From CAIXZV01 sp963697365 (lineage in GTDB: Bacteria; Chloroflexota; Limnocylindria; Limnocylindrales; CSP1-4): a stretch of 64,000 nucleotides of DNA. The notes beneath the pieces are model-generated. The model was not told the DNA's origin. It ran no database searches and saw only the letters and a list, made by a program, of their open reading frames with translations. Position 1 is the first letter of the stretch. Every line of letters begins with the position of its first letter. The DNA lies in NCBI GenBank assembly GCA_963697365.1, contig CAVONT010000003.1, forward strand, positions 171,255 through 235,254, read 5' to 3'. The translations under genes and the position numbers were made by a program. Positions 1-7,949 of this stretch are shown piece after piece.

Positions 1-166
1 GACGTCGGGCGCGCACCCCATCGTCGGTGGCGACCAGCGGCCCGACGGACAGCTCTGTCAGGGTCACCGCCGAGATCAGGGCGATGTCCGGGAGGTCCGA
101 GGCCTAGGCCAAAGCGTGCAGTGCGAGTACGACGCTCGTGTCGAGCAGGCCCTCGGGATCGCTCAC
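1..166 (-). pseudogene. PIN-domain (VapC-like) toxin, partial, with in-frame amber codon
   Basis: Reading from a GTG at 166, the peptide begins SDPEGLLDTSVVLAL, the usual N-terminus of PIN-domain ribonuclease toxins (LLDTSVV carries the first metal-binding Asp). It continues through ISAVTLTELSVGPLVATDD, which contains the conserved TLTELSVG helix and its acidic residue. The gene runs off the left edge. A TAG at 106-104 interrupts the frame about 20 codons in, after HALA, and the homology resumes directly behind it. The GTG overlaps the TGA of the antitoxin at 163-165, so the two would be translated as one unit. PIN toxins cleave RNA, often tRNA. Either the toxin is inactivated or the amber is a base-call error; the antitoxin next to it also carries an indel. 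Confidence 0.7.
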
Positions 167-391
167 AACGACTGGTCGATGACGTCGTCGATGTCGCGAC
201 GGAAGGCCTCGGCATCGATCGCCGGCAGGCGCCGCCAGCGCGCGAGCAGGGCCGCGGCGCTTATGTCACGCGAGCGCAGGGGGCGCAGCTCAGCGACCGG
301 CCGGCCGTCCCGGGTCACCGTGACCCGCCCCGACGCGGCTGACAACCTCGCCGCCGTGGTTGCGCAGTTCCCGGATCGTCACGGTCTCCAT
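163..391 (-). pseudogene. Phd/YefM-type antitoxin, frameshifted
   Basis: The N-terminal part (from ATG at 391, METVTIRELRNHGGEVVSRV) and the C-terminal part (GRVTVTRDGRPVAELRPL, then a helical tail ending IDDVIDQSL) are the two halves of a Phd/YefM antitoxin, but they lie in different frames joined near 335-345. The family fold is an N-terminal DNA-binding/dimerisation domain with the VTRDGRPVAEL strand, followed by a toxin-neutralising tail. It lies directly upstream of, and overlaps by 4 bp, the PIN toxin. Together they form a type II toxin-antitoxin operon that would autoregulate. A single-base indel explains the split; whether it is biological or technical cannot be decided here. Confidence 0.72.
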
Positions 392-619
392 GCGCGGCTG
401 CGCATCGCCGGTAAGACTCGCGTCAACCATGACGCAGGGCCAGCGTGGAGCGGAGGGGAAGGGCACGGCGGTTTCCCCCCTTGCAGCGTGTCCCCCATCG
501 GGCTGCTGCCGGTCGCCGGTCCCCACCTGGCGGCTCACCCCGCCCCTCCGTTCGCACGGTGGCCACCGGCGCGCGGCGGCCTACACCGACGGTAGCCGCC
601 TGAGCCTGGCATAACCAGT

Positions 620-654
620 GGGGAGATCCCTATGCGCGGATAGGGAAAACCCTA
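620..654. promoter_or_regulatory. Operator-like element, copy 1 of 3
   Basis: Contains GGGGAGATCCCTA, then 9 bp, then TAGGGAAAACCCTA: two imperfect palindromes (GGGA-N2-TCCC type) whose centres are 22 bp apart, about two helical turns. The same arrangement recurs at 1172-1207 and, inverted, at 3351-3387. This copy sits about 230 bp upstream of the antitoxin start and overlaps the end of the small gene at 652-859. It could bind two dimers of a response regulator, the NarL-type regulator at 1217-1810 being the obvious candidate. Confidence 0.55.
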
Positions 655-859
655 TGCACCGGCCTGCCCGGCGGCCTCACGGCAGCCCGGCCCGAGCTCG
701 AACAGGGGCACCTTCTCGGTGGACGCGGGGAGCAGGACCAGGGTGTCCCAGGGCACCTTGAGCCGGTGCGGGCCGGAGCCCCAAGGGTCCCTCGTGGAGT
801 CCTCGAGCAGTTCGACCGACGACCACGGCGACGACGAGCGGGCCGAGCAGGAGCTTCAC
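652..859 (-). pseudogene. Small membrane-anchored hypothetical protein, frameshifted
   Basis: From a GTG at 859 the peptide begins KLLLGPLVVAVVVGR, a hydrophobic N-terminal segment. After a frame change near 820 it continues as VELLEDSTRDPWGSGPHRLK and VPWDTLVLLPASTEKVPLFE, ending at a TAG at 652-654. The C-terminal half has protein-like composition in that frame, unlike the alternatives. I do not recognise the family. It lies between two operator copies and downstream of the response regulator on the same strand, so it may belong to that regulon. Probably a short exported or membrane-tethered protein of about 68 residues. Confidence 0.4.
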
Positions 860-1171
860 GACTGTGTCGTCAGTGCTATCACCTGGACGGTCACGGCCGC
901 GTGATCTCCACCGTGACCGAGCCTTCCATGCTGGTCGTGGTGCCTGCGGCCGCGGCGTCGCGACAGGCTGCAAGCCGCGCGTCGAGCAGGCCACCCCGAT
1001 CGCACAGCACTGGATCACCCCCGAGGACGGACCGCCACGTGATCGCGGTGTACGAAGGGGTGTTACCACGTCCGTCGGGGACGCAATGGCCCTCCGCGCA
1101 GGCGACAGGTCTTCACCTCGGCGAGTCGCGGCCCACCGCGACCGTACGCCGCCTGGTACGTCTTCACCAGT
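860..1171. other. Intergenic stretch, no convincing gene
   Basis: About 310 bases between the small hypothetical gene and the response regulator. Open frames here are Arg/Pro/Ser-rich shadows without recognisable motifs. It is bounded on the right by operator copy 2 and may hold the promoter of the gene at 652-859. Confidence 0.4.
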
Positions 1172-1207
1172 GGGGAGATCCCTACCCCGCGATGGGGAAA
1201 CCCCGAT
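1172..1207. promoter_or_regulatory. Operator-like element, copy 2 of 3
   Basis: GGGGAGATCCCTA followed by a second half GATGGGGAAACCCCGAT. It shares the flanking CACCAGTGGGGAGATCCCTA with copy 1. It lies just downstream of the response regulator stop and upstream of the minus-strand gene at 652-859. See copies at 620-654 and 3351-3387. Confidence 0.55.
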
Positions 1208-1216
1208 CCCCCGGAC

Positions 1217-1810
1217 CTAGCCCTCGAGCCAGCCCTCGCGCTCGCCCAGGAGCGCGAGCTCGGTGCGGGACCCGACGTGCCACTGGTCGAAGAGGCGGGT
1301 GAGGTACGCCTCGACGGTCTTGGGGGACACCGACAGGCGGCGGGCGATCTCCTCGTTGGACTTCCCGGCGGCGAGGAGGCGGACGACCTCGAGCTCGCGG
1401 GGCGTCGGGACCGAGGCGGCGTCGAGCGCGCCGAGGTGGGCCGCCGCGTAGGAGGTGCCACCCGCGGCCGCGGCGCGGATGGCGGCAACGACCTCCCCGG
1501 TGGGCGCGGTCTTGAGCAGGAAGCCGGACGCGCCGCGCTCGACGGCGGTCCGCGCGTAGAGGGGGCGGTCCCAGGACGAGAGGACGACGAAGGCGGGCGG
1601 CCCCGACCGCTGCACGAGGTCGAGGCCCGAGCCGTCAGGGAGCCGGACGTCCACGATGACGACGTCGCAGGGCGTAGCCGCCAGCGCCTGCCGGGCATCG
1701 GCGAGGCTCGCTGCAGTCCATGCCACCTCCAGGCCCTCCTGCTGGGCGAGCGACGAGGCCAGGCCGTCGAGCACGACGGGGTGGTCATCGACGACACCGA
1801 TGCGGATCAC
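1217..1810 (-). CDS. NarL/LuxR-family response regulator
   Basis: Intact. An N-terminal receiver domain (IRIGVVDDHPVVLDGL with the acidic pair; phospho-acceptor Asp in DVVIVDVRLPDG, about residue 50; LLKTAP with the conserved Lys) is followed by a LuxR-type helix-turn-helix (TPRELEVVRLLAAGKSNEEI, then SVSPKTVEAYLTRLF). This is the output protein of the two-component pair with the kinase at 1807-3321. The GTG start at 1810 overlaps the kinase TGA (GTGA), which is why I prefer it over the slightly upstream ATG. It probably binds the GGGGAGATCCC elements around this locus, one of which lies just before the divergent kinase and crystallin-like genes; that link is inference. Confidence 0.93.
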   Translation of the reverse strand: MIRIGVVDDHPVVLDGLASSLAQQEGLEVAWTAASLADARQALAATPCDVVIVDVRLPDGSGLDLVQRSGPPAFVVLSSWDRPLYARTAVERGASGFLLKTAPTGEVVAAIRAAAAGGTSYAAAHLGALDAASVPTPRELEVVRLLAAGKSNEEIARRLSVSPKTVEAYLTRLFDQWHVGSRTELALLGEREGWLEG

Positions 1811-3321
1811 GCCTGGGCCTCCCACCTGAACCTCACGGTGTACGCATCTGCGGTGCGCTCGATGTCCACTTGGCCGCCGACGGACGCCGCGCGATCACGC
1901 ATGGAATCGAGGCCGAAGTGCCCGAGCCGACCGGCCGGTGCGGACGGTGACGGGCCGCTGTGCGGACCATCATCGACGATGACGAGGTCGATGGCATCCG
2001 ACGCGACGGATCCCTCCACCCGGAGGGTGCGTCCGCTGCTGTGCTGGATCGCGTTGGCGCATGCCTGCTGGACGATCCGGAAGACCGCCGTCTCGAGGTC
2101 GGCATCGAGCCGTGTGCCGGGAGCGAGGAGGTCGTCCACCTGTACCGTGACCGCCCAGGCCGGGTTGGCCTCGCGCAGGGCGTCACCGAGGTCCTCGAAC
2201 GCGGCGACGAGCCCCAGGTCCTCGAGGACCGGGGGCCGCAGCGCCGTCACGACGTCGCGCAGCTGCGCCGCCACCTGCCGCAGGGCCGCCGTCTCCGCGG
2301 GCATGTCCGGCCGGGCGTCGAGCGTGCCGGATGACCGCGGCCAGCTCCTGGAGGGGCGCGTCGTGGATGTCGCGGGCAAGCCTGCCGCGCTCCTGCTCGA
2401 TCGCGCGCAGTTCGGCGCGGCGCCGCACGTCGCCGATGACGGCGCGCTCGAGCACGCGGGCGCTGGCCCGCCGCGCGGACGGGTACACGAGGAGCAGGGC
2501 GATCGTGGCCGCCGCCACGGGGAGTGCGGGCAGGTTCAGCGCGAGCAGCCCGACCAGGGCCGCCGTGAAGACTGCGGGCAGGTAGACGAGGTCGAGCGGG
2601 TTCGGGCCGGAGGGTGCGGCCAGGCGCCGCAGCAGCCGCTGTCGGTCGGTCGCCGCGGCGAGCGCCACGAGGGAGGCCACGCCGCGAGGAGCGGGAGGCG
2701 GGCGACATCGAGCACGTCGAAGGCGGCCGGGCACGACGCGAAGGGCCAGGAGCCAGGCTGCGGCGAGCAGCGACGGCGATGCCGCGGGAGCCCGTGCCGG
2801 CCGCACGGCCCCGGGCGACGATCGCGAGCGCGGCTGCTCCGGCGCAGGAACGCGCCTGACCCCGCGAGCGGAGATCAGCCGAGGTTGCCCGTCCGCAGCA
2901 GCGGCACGGCGCGATCCCGACCGCGATCGGGATCAGCGCTGCCGCCGGAGCGTGACGCTCTGCAGCATCAGGACCGCGGCGAGCAGGACGAGCGCCGCCC
3001 CGACGACGGCAACAGGCATGCTCTGGCGCAGCTGCGCGAGGTGGCTCGACCGCCAGGCTGGCATGAGCCCCGCCGGGGCCCTCGGCGAGCAGTTGCCAGC
3101 CTTCGCCCGACGCGCCATCCTGCAGTTCCAGACACCGTGTCGCCCTCCCGGATGCCGTCACGCCACACCGGTGCCCCTGGCAGCACGTAGGCGACCGTGG
3201 CCCCGTCATCCGAGATGCCGCACTCCCCCATCCGGGTCCGGCGGTCGCGGCCATGACGACGCTGTAGAGGGCGAGAGCGCGTCGCCGCCGCGACGAACAG
3301 GCGCCCGGGCCAACTCCTCAT
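1807..3321 (-). pseudogene. PDZ-domain sensor histidine kinase (HisKA_3), multiply frameshifted
   Basis: Reconstructed order: N-terminal membrane segment (ATG at 3321, MRSWPGRLFVAAA, then ALALYSVVMAATAG in another frame); a PDZ-like extracytoplasmic piece (GISDDGATVAYVLPGAPVWR, then DGIREGDTV); LQDGASGEGWQLLAEG; a second membrane segment (MPVAVVGAALVLLAAVLMLQ); further hydrophobic helices near 2550-2750; the H-box ERGRLARDIHDAPLQELAAV typical of NarX/DesK-class kinases; and an HATPase domain with ANAIQHS (N box) and DDGPHSG. At least four frame changes fall between about 3280 and 2330. All motifs are present, so the gene is probably functional and the indels technical. It would sense an envelope signal and phosphorylate the NarL-type regulator that overlaps its 3' end. 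Confidence 0.8.
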
Positions 3322-3350
3322 GCGCACTGCCGCATTGTCGCAGCACCGGG

Positions 3351-3387
3351 CTAGGGGAATCCCTATCCGCGCGGTAGGGATCTCCCC
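3351..3387. promoter_or_regulatory. Operator-like element, copy 3 of 3 (inverted)
   Basis: Reads CTAGGGGAATCCCTA, 9 bp, TAGGGATCTCCCC on the plus strand. The reverse complement matches copies 1 and 2, with the two palindrome centres 23 bp apart. It sits between the divergent kinase gene (start 3321) and the crystallin-like gene (start 3459), well placed to control both. Confidence 0.6.
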
Positions 3388-3458
3388 GATTCCGCGGACC
3401 TTCCTGCGCGCGAGGCTGTGGGTGGAGCACCAACAACCGCCGCCTTGAGGGGAACAAC

Positions 3459-3970
3459 ATGTCGAAGCCGCAAGTCGCCCGATTCCTGAGGCTCGTGTCT
3501 TGGGGCAGCCCTCGCGCTCCCGGTCGGCCAGGCCGCCGCTGCGACCGGAGCGCCGCGCGGTGCTCGACGGGAGGCCGATCACGCTCGAGGAGGCGGCCGC
3601 ACACTCCTGCCACGACTTCGACTACCCGGTGCTGACCTGCTACCGGACCTCGGCAGAGATGGAGCAGGTGGCGGCGGCCCGGTTCACGGCGGACGCCATC
3701 GCGTCCGCGGCCGCTGCAACGGGCTACGTGGTGGTGTTCGAGCACGGCGCCTACGGCGGCGCCTCGCGGACAATCTCGCAAAGCTACGGGTACCTGGGCG
3801 ACATCGGCTTCAACGACAAGATCAGCTCGTTCAAGTCCTACGGCGCCACGGGCCGGTTCTTCGACAACGCCCCGCCAGGCGGCCTCGCCTACTCCTTCTC
3901 AGGGTCGACCTGGGTCACGTACGTGGGCGACATCTACAACGACAAGTTCAGCTCCGTGACGCTGTACTGA
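3459..3970 (+). pseudogene. Secreted beta/gamma-crystallin-like (I36 inhibitor-type) protein, frame-interrupted near the signal peptide
   Basis: ATG at 3459 follows a good ribosome site (GAGGGGA). The signal peptide is split: MSKPQVARFLRLVS in one frame, AALALPVGQAAAATGA in a second, and the mature protein from about 3558 in a third. The mature part has SCHDFDYPVLTCYRT (two Cys), then two Greek-key type repeats: VVVFEHGAYGGASRTIS, ISSFKSYG, and YVGDIYNDKFSSVTLY at the C-terminus. This is the pattern of bacterial beta/gamma-crystallins, including peptidase inhibitor family I36. It is likely an exported, possibly Ca-binding, structural or inhibitory protein. Operator copy 3 lies 70 bp upstream, suggesting control by the adjacent two-component system. 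Confidence 0.75.
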
Positions 3971-4055
3971 CGTGGCGCCGACCATTGGCACGATCCCGAA
4001 CGTGCACCGGCGGACCACTGCGCCTTGGCGCCTCTTGCGCAGGAGCCGGCAGACC

Positions 4056-4475
4056 ATGTGGCTCCCGTTGGCGATCGCGACCGCAGTCACTGCCTGTACC
4101 GAGCGAGAGGCGCCTGTCTCGGTCGCGCCCGCAGACCATCCGGGGCCCACCGCCTCGGGGCAGGCTGCAGTCTACGTTCGCAACGCACTGTCCACGGAGG
4201 TGTGGCTCGCCATCGCGGTTGACGCCGAGGTGACAGGCCGGTTCAGCGCGCCGGGTCACCAGGCGAGTGGCGGCTGTCACACGATCGCCGGCGGATCCGA
4301 CGTTCTGCTGTTGGGCCGCGACCGGGACAACCTCGACGGGTCAATCTCCATCCTCGACCGGGGACTGCCAGCCGAGCCGGAAGTGCTGTGGTTCGACTTG
4401 GCAGCGGACGGAACGTGGACGAGTGGCACCGGAACTCCGGCCTGGTGGACTCCAGCGCCACCTCTGACGTGCTGA
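4056..4475 (+). CDS. Putative lipoprotein, function unknown
   Basis: I place the start at the ATG at 4056, giving MWLPLAIATAVTACTERE: a short signal peptide and lipobox (AVTAC). An in-frame ATG at 3972 would add a charged leader without a signal. The mature part includes AAVYVRNALSTEVWLAIAVD, GCHTIAGGSDVLLLG and a C-terminal TPAWWTPAPPLTC. I do not recognise a family; two later Cys residues could form a disulfide. Its TGA overlaps the GTG of the next gene, so the two are probably co-expressed envelope proteins. Confidence 0.65.
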   Translation: MWLPLAIATAVTACTEREAPVSVAPADHPGPTASGQAAVYVRNALSTEVWLAIAVDAEVTGRFSAPGHQASGGCHTIAGGSDVLLLGRDRDNLDGSISILDRGLPAEPEVLWFDLAADGTWTSGTGTPAWWTPAPPLTC

Positions 4476-5137
4476 GGAACCGCAGCACCTTGCGCGCTCT
4501 CGTCCTTGCAGCGGTCGTCCTGTCCGTGCTCATCGTCGGGTTGTCGATCACCCTTCGCCGGGAGGCCACGGACGTCGCCCCTCGCTCGGACCGCTTCTGG
4601 GAACTCCTTGCAGTCAACGGGTCACCAATGGCCCACTTCGAGACGCTCGACGCGATGGCCGACGAGTCCGACCTCGTGGTGGTCGGCCGGATCGTCAACG
4701 TGACCCCAGGACGGGAGGTGCGCGACCTCGACGCCGAGACGGAGGGGTATGCGCGCGAGGAGGCCTCCGTCTACTTCGCGGATGCGACGCTGGTCGTGGA
4801 TGAGGCGCTCAAGGGCGATCCCGGCACGGACGTGAAGCTGCAACTGCTCCTGCCGCAGCCCGGGGTGCTCGAACAGGTCCAGCCGGACCTGCCCACCGAG
4901 CGGGGCATCTACTTCCTGCGCGACATGGGCGCCTACTTCGCCAAGGAGAACCCGGAGTCCGGCCTCGCGACGACCCTCAAGGGCACGTACGACTTCGTGA
5001 GCCCGCAGGGGCTCATCCGGGATCTCAATGGGGCCGTGGGCGTCGCGGCTGATGAGGGCGACACGTTCCTGCACGAGATGTCCCAGCGCACGTTCGAGGT
5101 CGTGCTCGTCGAGGCAAGGCACGCGGCGGCCGACTGA
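4469..5137 (+). CDS. Membrane-anchored hypothetical protein
   Basis: Start chosen at the GTG at 4469, overlapping the upstream TGA by a GTGCTGA junction. The N-terminus LRNRSTLRALVLAAVVLSVL is a signal anchor. The extracytoplasmic part contains ESDLVVVGRIVNVTPG, FADATLVVDEALKGD and YFLRDMGAYFAKENPESG. This resembles small beta-rich domains of the type 'surface strand with a transport of load' seen in many lipoproteins, but I cannot assign a family. It pairs with the preceding lipoprotein gene. Confidence 0.6.
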   Translation: MLRNRSTLRALVLAAVVLSVLIVGLSITLRREATDVAPRSDRFWELLAVNGSPMAHFETLDAMADESDLVVVGRIVNVTPGREVRDLDAETEGYAREEASVYFADATLVVDEALKGDPGTDVKLQLLLPQPGVLEQVQPDLPTERGIYFLRDMGAYFAKENPESGLATTLKGTYDFVSPQGLIRDLNGAVGVAADEGDTFLHEMSQRTFEVVLVEARHAAAD

Positions 5138-5142
5138 GGACT

Positions 5143-5489
5143 TCAGCCCCGGCCGAGCATGATGTCGATGCCGGCGAGGGCGAGCTCGAGGTTCGAAGCG
5201 GACAGGCGGCCGGCACGCTCTGTGAGGGCAGCGCGGTCGAGGGTCACGAACTGCGACGCGTTGGCGACGGACGATTTCGGGAGGCCGGTGGCCCGGGCGG
5301 ACAGGAGGACGTTGCCGGGGCCTCGGCCCACCGCACGTTGCTCGTGAGCACGATGCACACGATGGTGCGCAGGGCACTCGTGTTGAAGGCGTCACCCTGG
5401 ATGACGACGACGGGCCGGCGGTATCCGGGCTCGGAGCCGGCAGGTTCGCCGAGGTCGGCCCACCAGACCTCTCCCTGCGCGATCACCAC
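5143..5489 (-). pseudogene. mazF: MazF-family mRNA interferase toxin, one frameshift
   Basis: The N-terminal half (VIAQGEVWWADLGEPAGSEP, RRPVVVIQGDAFN, TIVCIVLTSNVRWAEAPG) and the C-terminal half (NVLLSARATGLPKSSVANAS, QFVTLDRAALTERAG) are the complete MazF/PemK fold split by an indel near 5310-5330. Family residues visible are the RRPVVV strand Arg and the TGLPKSSVAN loop. MazF enzymes cleave mRNA at short sequence motifs. The GTG start overlaps the end of the antitoxin gene upstream on the same strand. With one base restored the length, about 114 residues, is normal. Confidence 0.85.
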
Positions 5490-5722
5490 TCACTCGAGTG
5501 CAGCATCTGGCGGGCGGCTCGAGTGGTGAATTCGTCCGCGCCGGCATCGCCGACCTCCGCCACCACGGCGTCCAGCCGTGCCGTCACCTCGTCGGGAGCA
5601 TGCCGGGCGACATACTCGCGCAGCGCTGCGCTGTACACCTCGCTCCTCGACCGCTGCGAGCGGCGAGCGAGGCGGTCCACCTGCGCGAACAGGTCATCGG
5701 GTACGGACACCGCGGTCTTCAT
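5483..5722 (-). CDS. mazE: Ribbon-helix-helix antitoxin (MazE-like)
   Basis: Start at MKTAVSVPDDLFAQVDRLAR (ATG at 5722; an upstream in-frame ATG gives a Pro/Ser-rich leader that does not fit the family). The N-terminal beta strand TAVSVP plus two helices (FAQVDRLARRSQRSRSEVYS) is a ribbon-helix-helix DNA-binding domain. The C-terminal helix (ARLDAVVAEVGDAGADEF) is where these antitoxins wrap the toxin. About 79 residues. It overlaps the MazF gene and would repress the operon. Confidence 0.85.
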   Translation of the reverse strand: MKTAVSVPDDLFAQVDRLARRSQRSRSEVYSAALREYVARHAPDEVTARLDAVVAEVGDAGADEFTTRAARQMLHSSEW

Positions 5723-5794
5723 ACCCGGAGTATAACCACTCGGTCGGGTAGGGCTGCTGTTGGTGAGCACGGTCGTGGTCCGGCGTCGCCGGCC

Positions 5795-7136
5795 CTACTG
5801 ACGGTTCGGCGCGGAGCCAGGCTCCCCGACTTGCCACTCCAGCCACGTGTCGGGGTCGACGCGGGGGCGCGCGACCCAGGCCTCGCCGTTGCGGACGGCG
5901 ATCTCAGGCGGGAGCGCGTGCGAGAGGAAGAACGGCATCGACTCGGTGGCCCCGTAGGCGCCGACGTCCAGGACGGCGACCAGGTCCCCCACTGATGGCG
6001 CAGCGGTCATGGCGTCGCCTGACGCGAGCACGTCGAGGCCGGTGCACAGCGGGCCCGCCAGCGTGACCGGGCGGTCGGAGGTGGCTGATGCGGGCGACGA
6101 GGCCGAGGCCGGGCCCGTGAGCACGCGGACGCGGTGCTCCTGGCCGACGAGCGTGGGTCGGAGCACGTGGTGGATGCCGCCGTCCAGGATGGCGACTTCG
6201 CGGCCGCCGACGCGCTTGCGGTCGACGACGCGTGTGAGGTAGGCCCCCGACGCGCCGACGAGGAAGCGTCCGGGCTCCAGGAGCAGGCGGGTGGCCGCTG
6301 TCGCGGGGTCGGCGGCCAGGCGGGTGGCCAGCTGCGTGAGGCGCGCGCCCAGAGCCTCAAGGTCCAGCTCCGGTTCGTCGTCGGCGTACGGGATGCCCAG
6401 TCCCCCGCCGCAGTCGACCAGGCGGAGTGCGAAGCCAGTCTCGGTCGCCAGCCGGACGCCGGTGGCCACGGTGGCCTCGATGTGGTCGGCCAGGACGTCC
6501 GCGTCGAGCAGGTTGGACGCGCCGAACGCGTGGACGCCCCACGGCTCCAGCCACGGCGACCCGGCGGCCATGAGCGCGGCCGCGCGCAGGTCGTCCCAGT
6601 CCATGCCGAACTTGCCGGCGCCCGCGTCGCCGATGATCCGGACTCGCTCGTGCCGGGCGGCGTCGGCGGCGTTGGCGCCGGAGCAGGACCGGCTGGCGGC
6701 GGCCGAGCGACTCCGCGATCCGCGCGAGGCGGCGCAGCTCGTTCACGGACTCCACGGTGATCACGCGGATCCCGGCCTCGACGGCCGCGGTGAGTTCCTC
6801 GTCCCGTTTGCCGGGACCCGTCATGAGGACCCGCGCCGGGTCGATCCCCGCCCGCAGGACGTGGCGAAGCTCGCCGCCCGACGCCACGTCCGCGCCCAGC
6901 CCGAGCCCGCCCAGGTGCCGGAGCACCGCGAGGTTCGGGTTCGCCTTGACCGCGTACGCGAGGTCGAACACGGGCGGCAGCGCGGCCCGGAGCGCCGCCA
7001 CCTGCGCGGTCACGACGTCGAGGTCGTACACGAACGACGGCGTCCCGAAGCGCTCCGCGAGGTCGGCCGGGTCGAGCCCGGCGAGGCGGCCCTCGCGCAG
7101 CACCTCGTTCCGCATCACCTCGCGTACCTCCGTCAT
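5795..7136 (-). pseudogene. lysA: Diaminopimelate decarboxylase, one frameshift
   Basis: Catalyses the last step of lysine synthesis, meso-DAP to L-lysine plus CO2, with PLP. The N-terminal barrel has FVYDLDVVTAQVAALRAAL and FDLAYAVKANPNLAVLRHLG, where the Lys of YAVKAN binds PLP. Further on come GADVASGGEL, GPGKRDEEL, KFGMDWDDL, HAFGASNLLD, CGGGLGIPY, LEPGRFLVG and GPLCTGLDVLASG (active-site Cys). One indel near 6660-6690 separates the N-terminal third from the rest; both halves are family-typical. ATG at 7136 overlaps the TGA of dapD. Last gene of the dapB-dapA-dapD-lysA operon. Confidence 0.92.
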
Positions 7137-7949
7137 CGAAGAGCATCCTCGAGCGCCACCCGGGCGTCCGTCCCGGCATCGCGATCCTTGACCAGCAGCG
7201 CCACCGACGCCGACAGCCCGTGCTCGGCGGCGAACTGGCCCCGCAGCGCGCGCGCGTCCCGGCACCACGACGGCACCCGGCGGCACGGCCAGCGGCGCCT
7301 CGAGCGTACCGGTGATGACCCGCTCGCGGACCATGTCGTACAGGCGCGAGGTCCCGGTGAGCGTGACACCCGCCGCGATGACGGCGCCGACGCCCACCAG
7401 CACGCCCTCGAGCAGCGCGGAGCCAGCGCCCACGAAGGCGTCGTCCTCCACGATGACCGGCCGCGCGCCCGCGGGCTCCAGGACGCCGCCGATCGACACG
7501 CCCGCGGACAGGTGCACCCGCGCGCCGATCTGCGCGCAGGAGCCCACGAGCACGTGCGAGTCCACCATCGTGTCCTCGCCGATCCACGCGCCCACGTTCA
7601 CGAACGACGGCGGCATGACCACGACGCCGGGACCCAGGTACACGCCGCCGCGGACGGAGGTCCCGCCCGGGACGACGCGCCACGGCCGGCCGGCGTCGAG
7701 CGCCGCCACTGCCTCGGAGGAGCCAAGGAGGTCGCGGAGCGGGAGGCCGACGCGGTCGCGGAACTGGAAGGCGCCGTCGAGGTCCCAGGTGGCCGTCGTC
7801 CGGTCGCGGAAGCAGGCCAGGATCGCGGCCTTGACCTCGGGGTCGGCACGCCAGCCGCCGGGCGCGTCCGCGTCGGGGATCGCGGCGCGCCGGCGGCCGG
7901 CGTCGAGGTCTTCGAGGATCGAGCCTGTCGCGGTGGCGTCCGCGGTCAC
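7133..7949 (-). pseudogene. dapD: Tetrahydrodipicolinate N-acyltransferase, one frameshift near the C-terminus
   Basis: Transfers a succinyl or acetyl group to tetrahydrodipicolinate in DAP/lysine synthesis. The N-terminal domain (AAILACFRDRTTATWDLDGA) precedes a left-handed beta-helix of hexapeptide repeats: VRGGVYLGPGVVVMPPSFVN, VGAWIGEDTMVDSHVLVGSC, AQIGARVHLSAGVSIGGVLE, VIVEDDAFVGAGSALLEGVL. An indel near 7250 moves the last roughly 40 residues (GQFAAEHGLSASVALLVKDR) into another frame. The GTG start at 7949 overlaps the dapA stop and the stop overlaps lysA. Succinyl versus acetyl specificity cannot be read from the sequence. Confidence 0.9.

Noticed and set aside
1277..3190. Long plus-strand open frame of more than 600 codons opposite the kinase/regulator locus
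   Set aside because: Antisense shadow of high-GC codon usage; product is Arg/Gly/Ala-rich without motifs, while the minus strand carries clear receiver, HTH, H-box and HATPase motifs.
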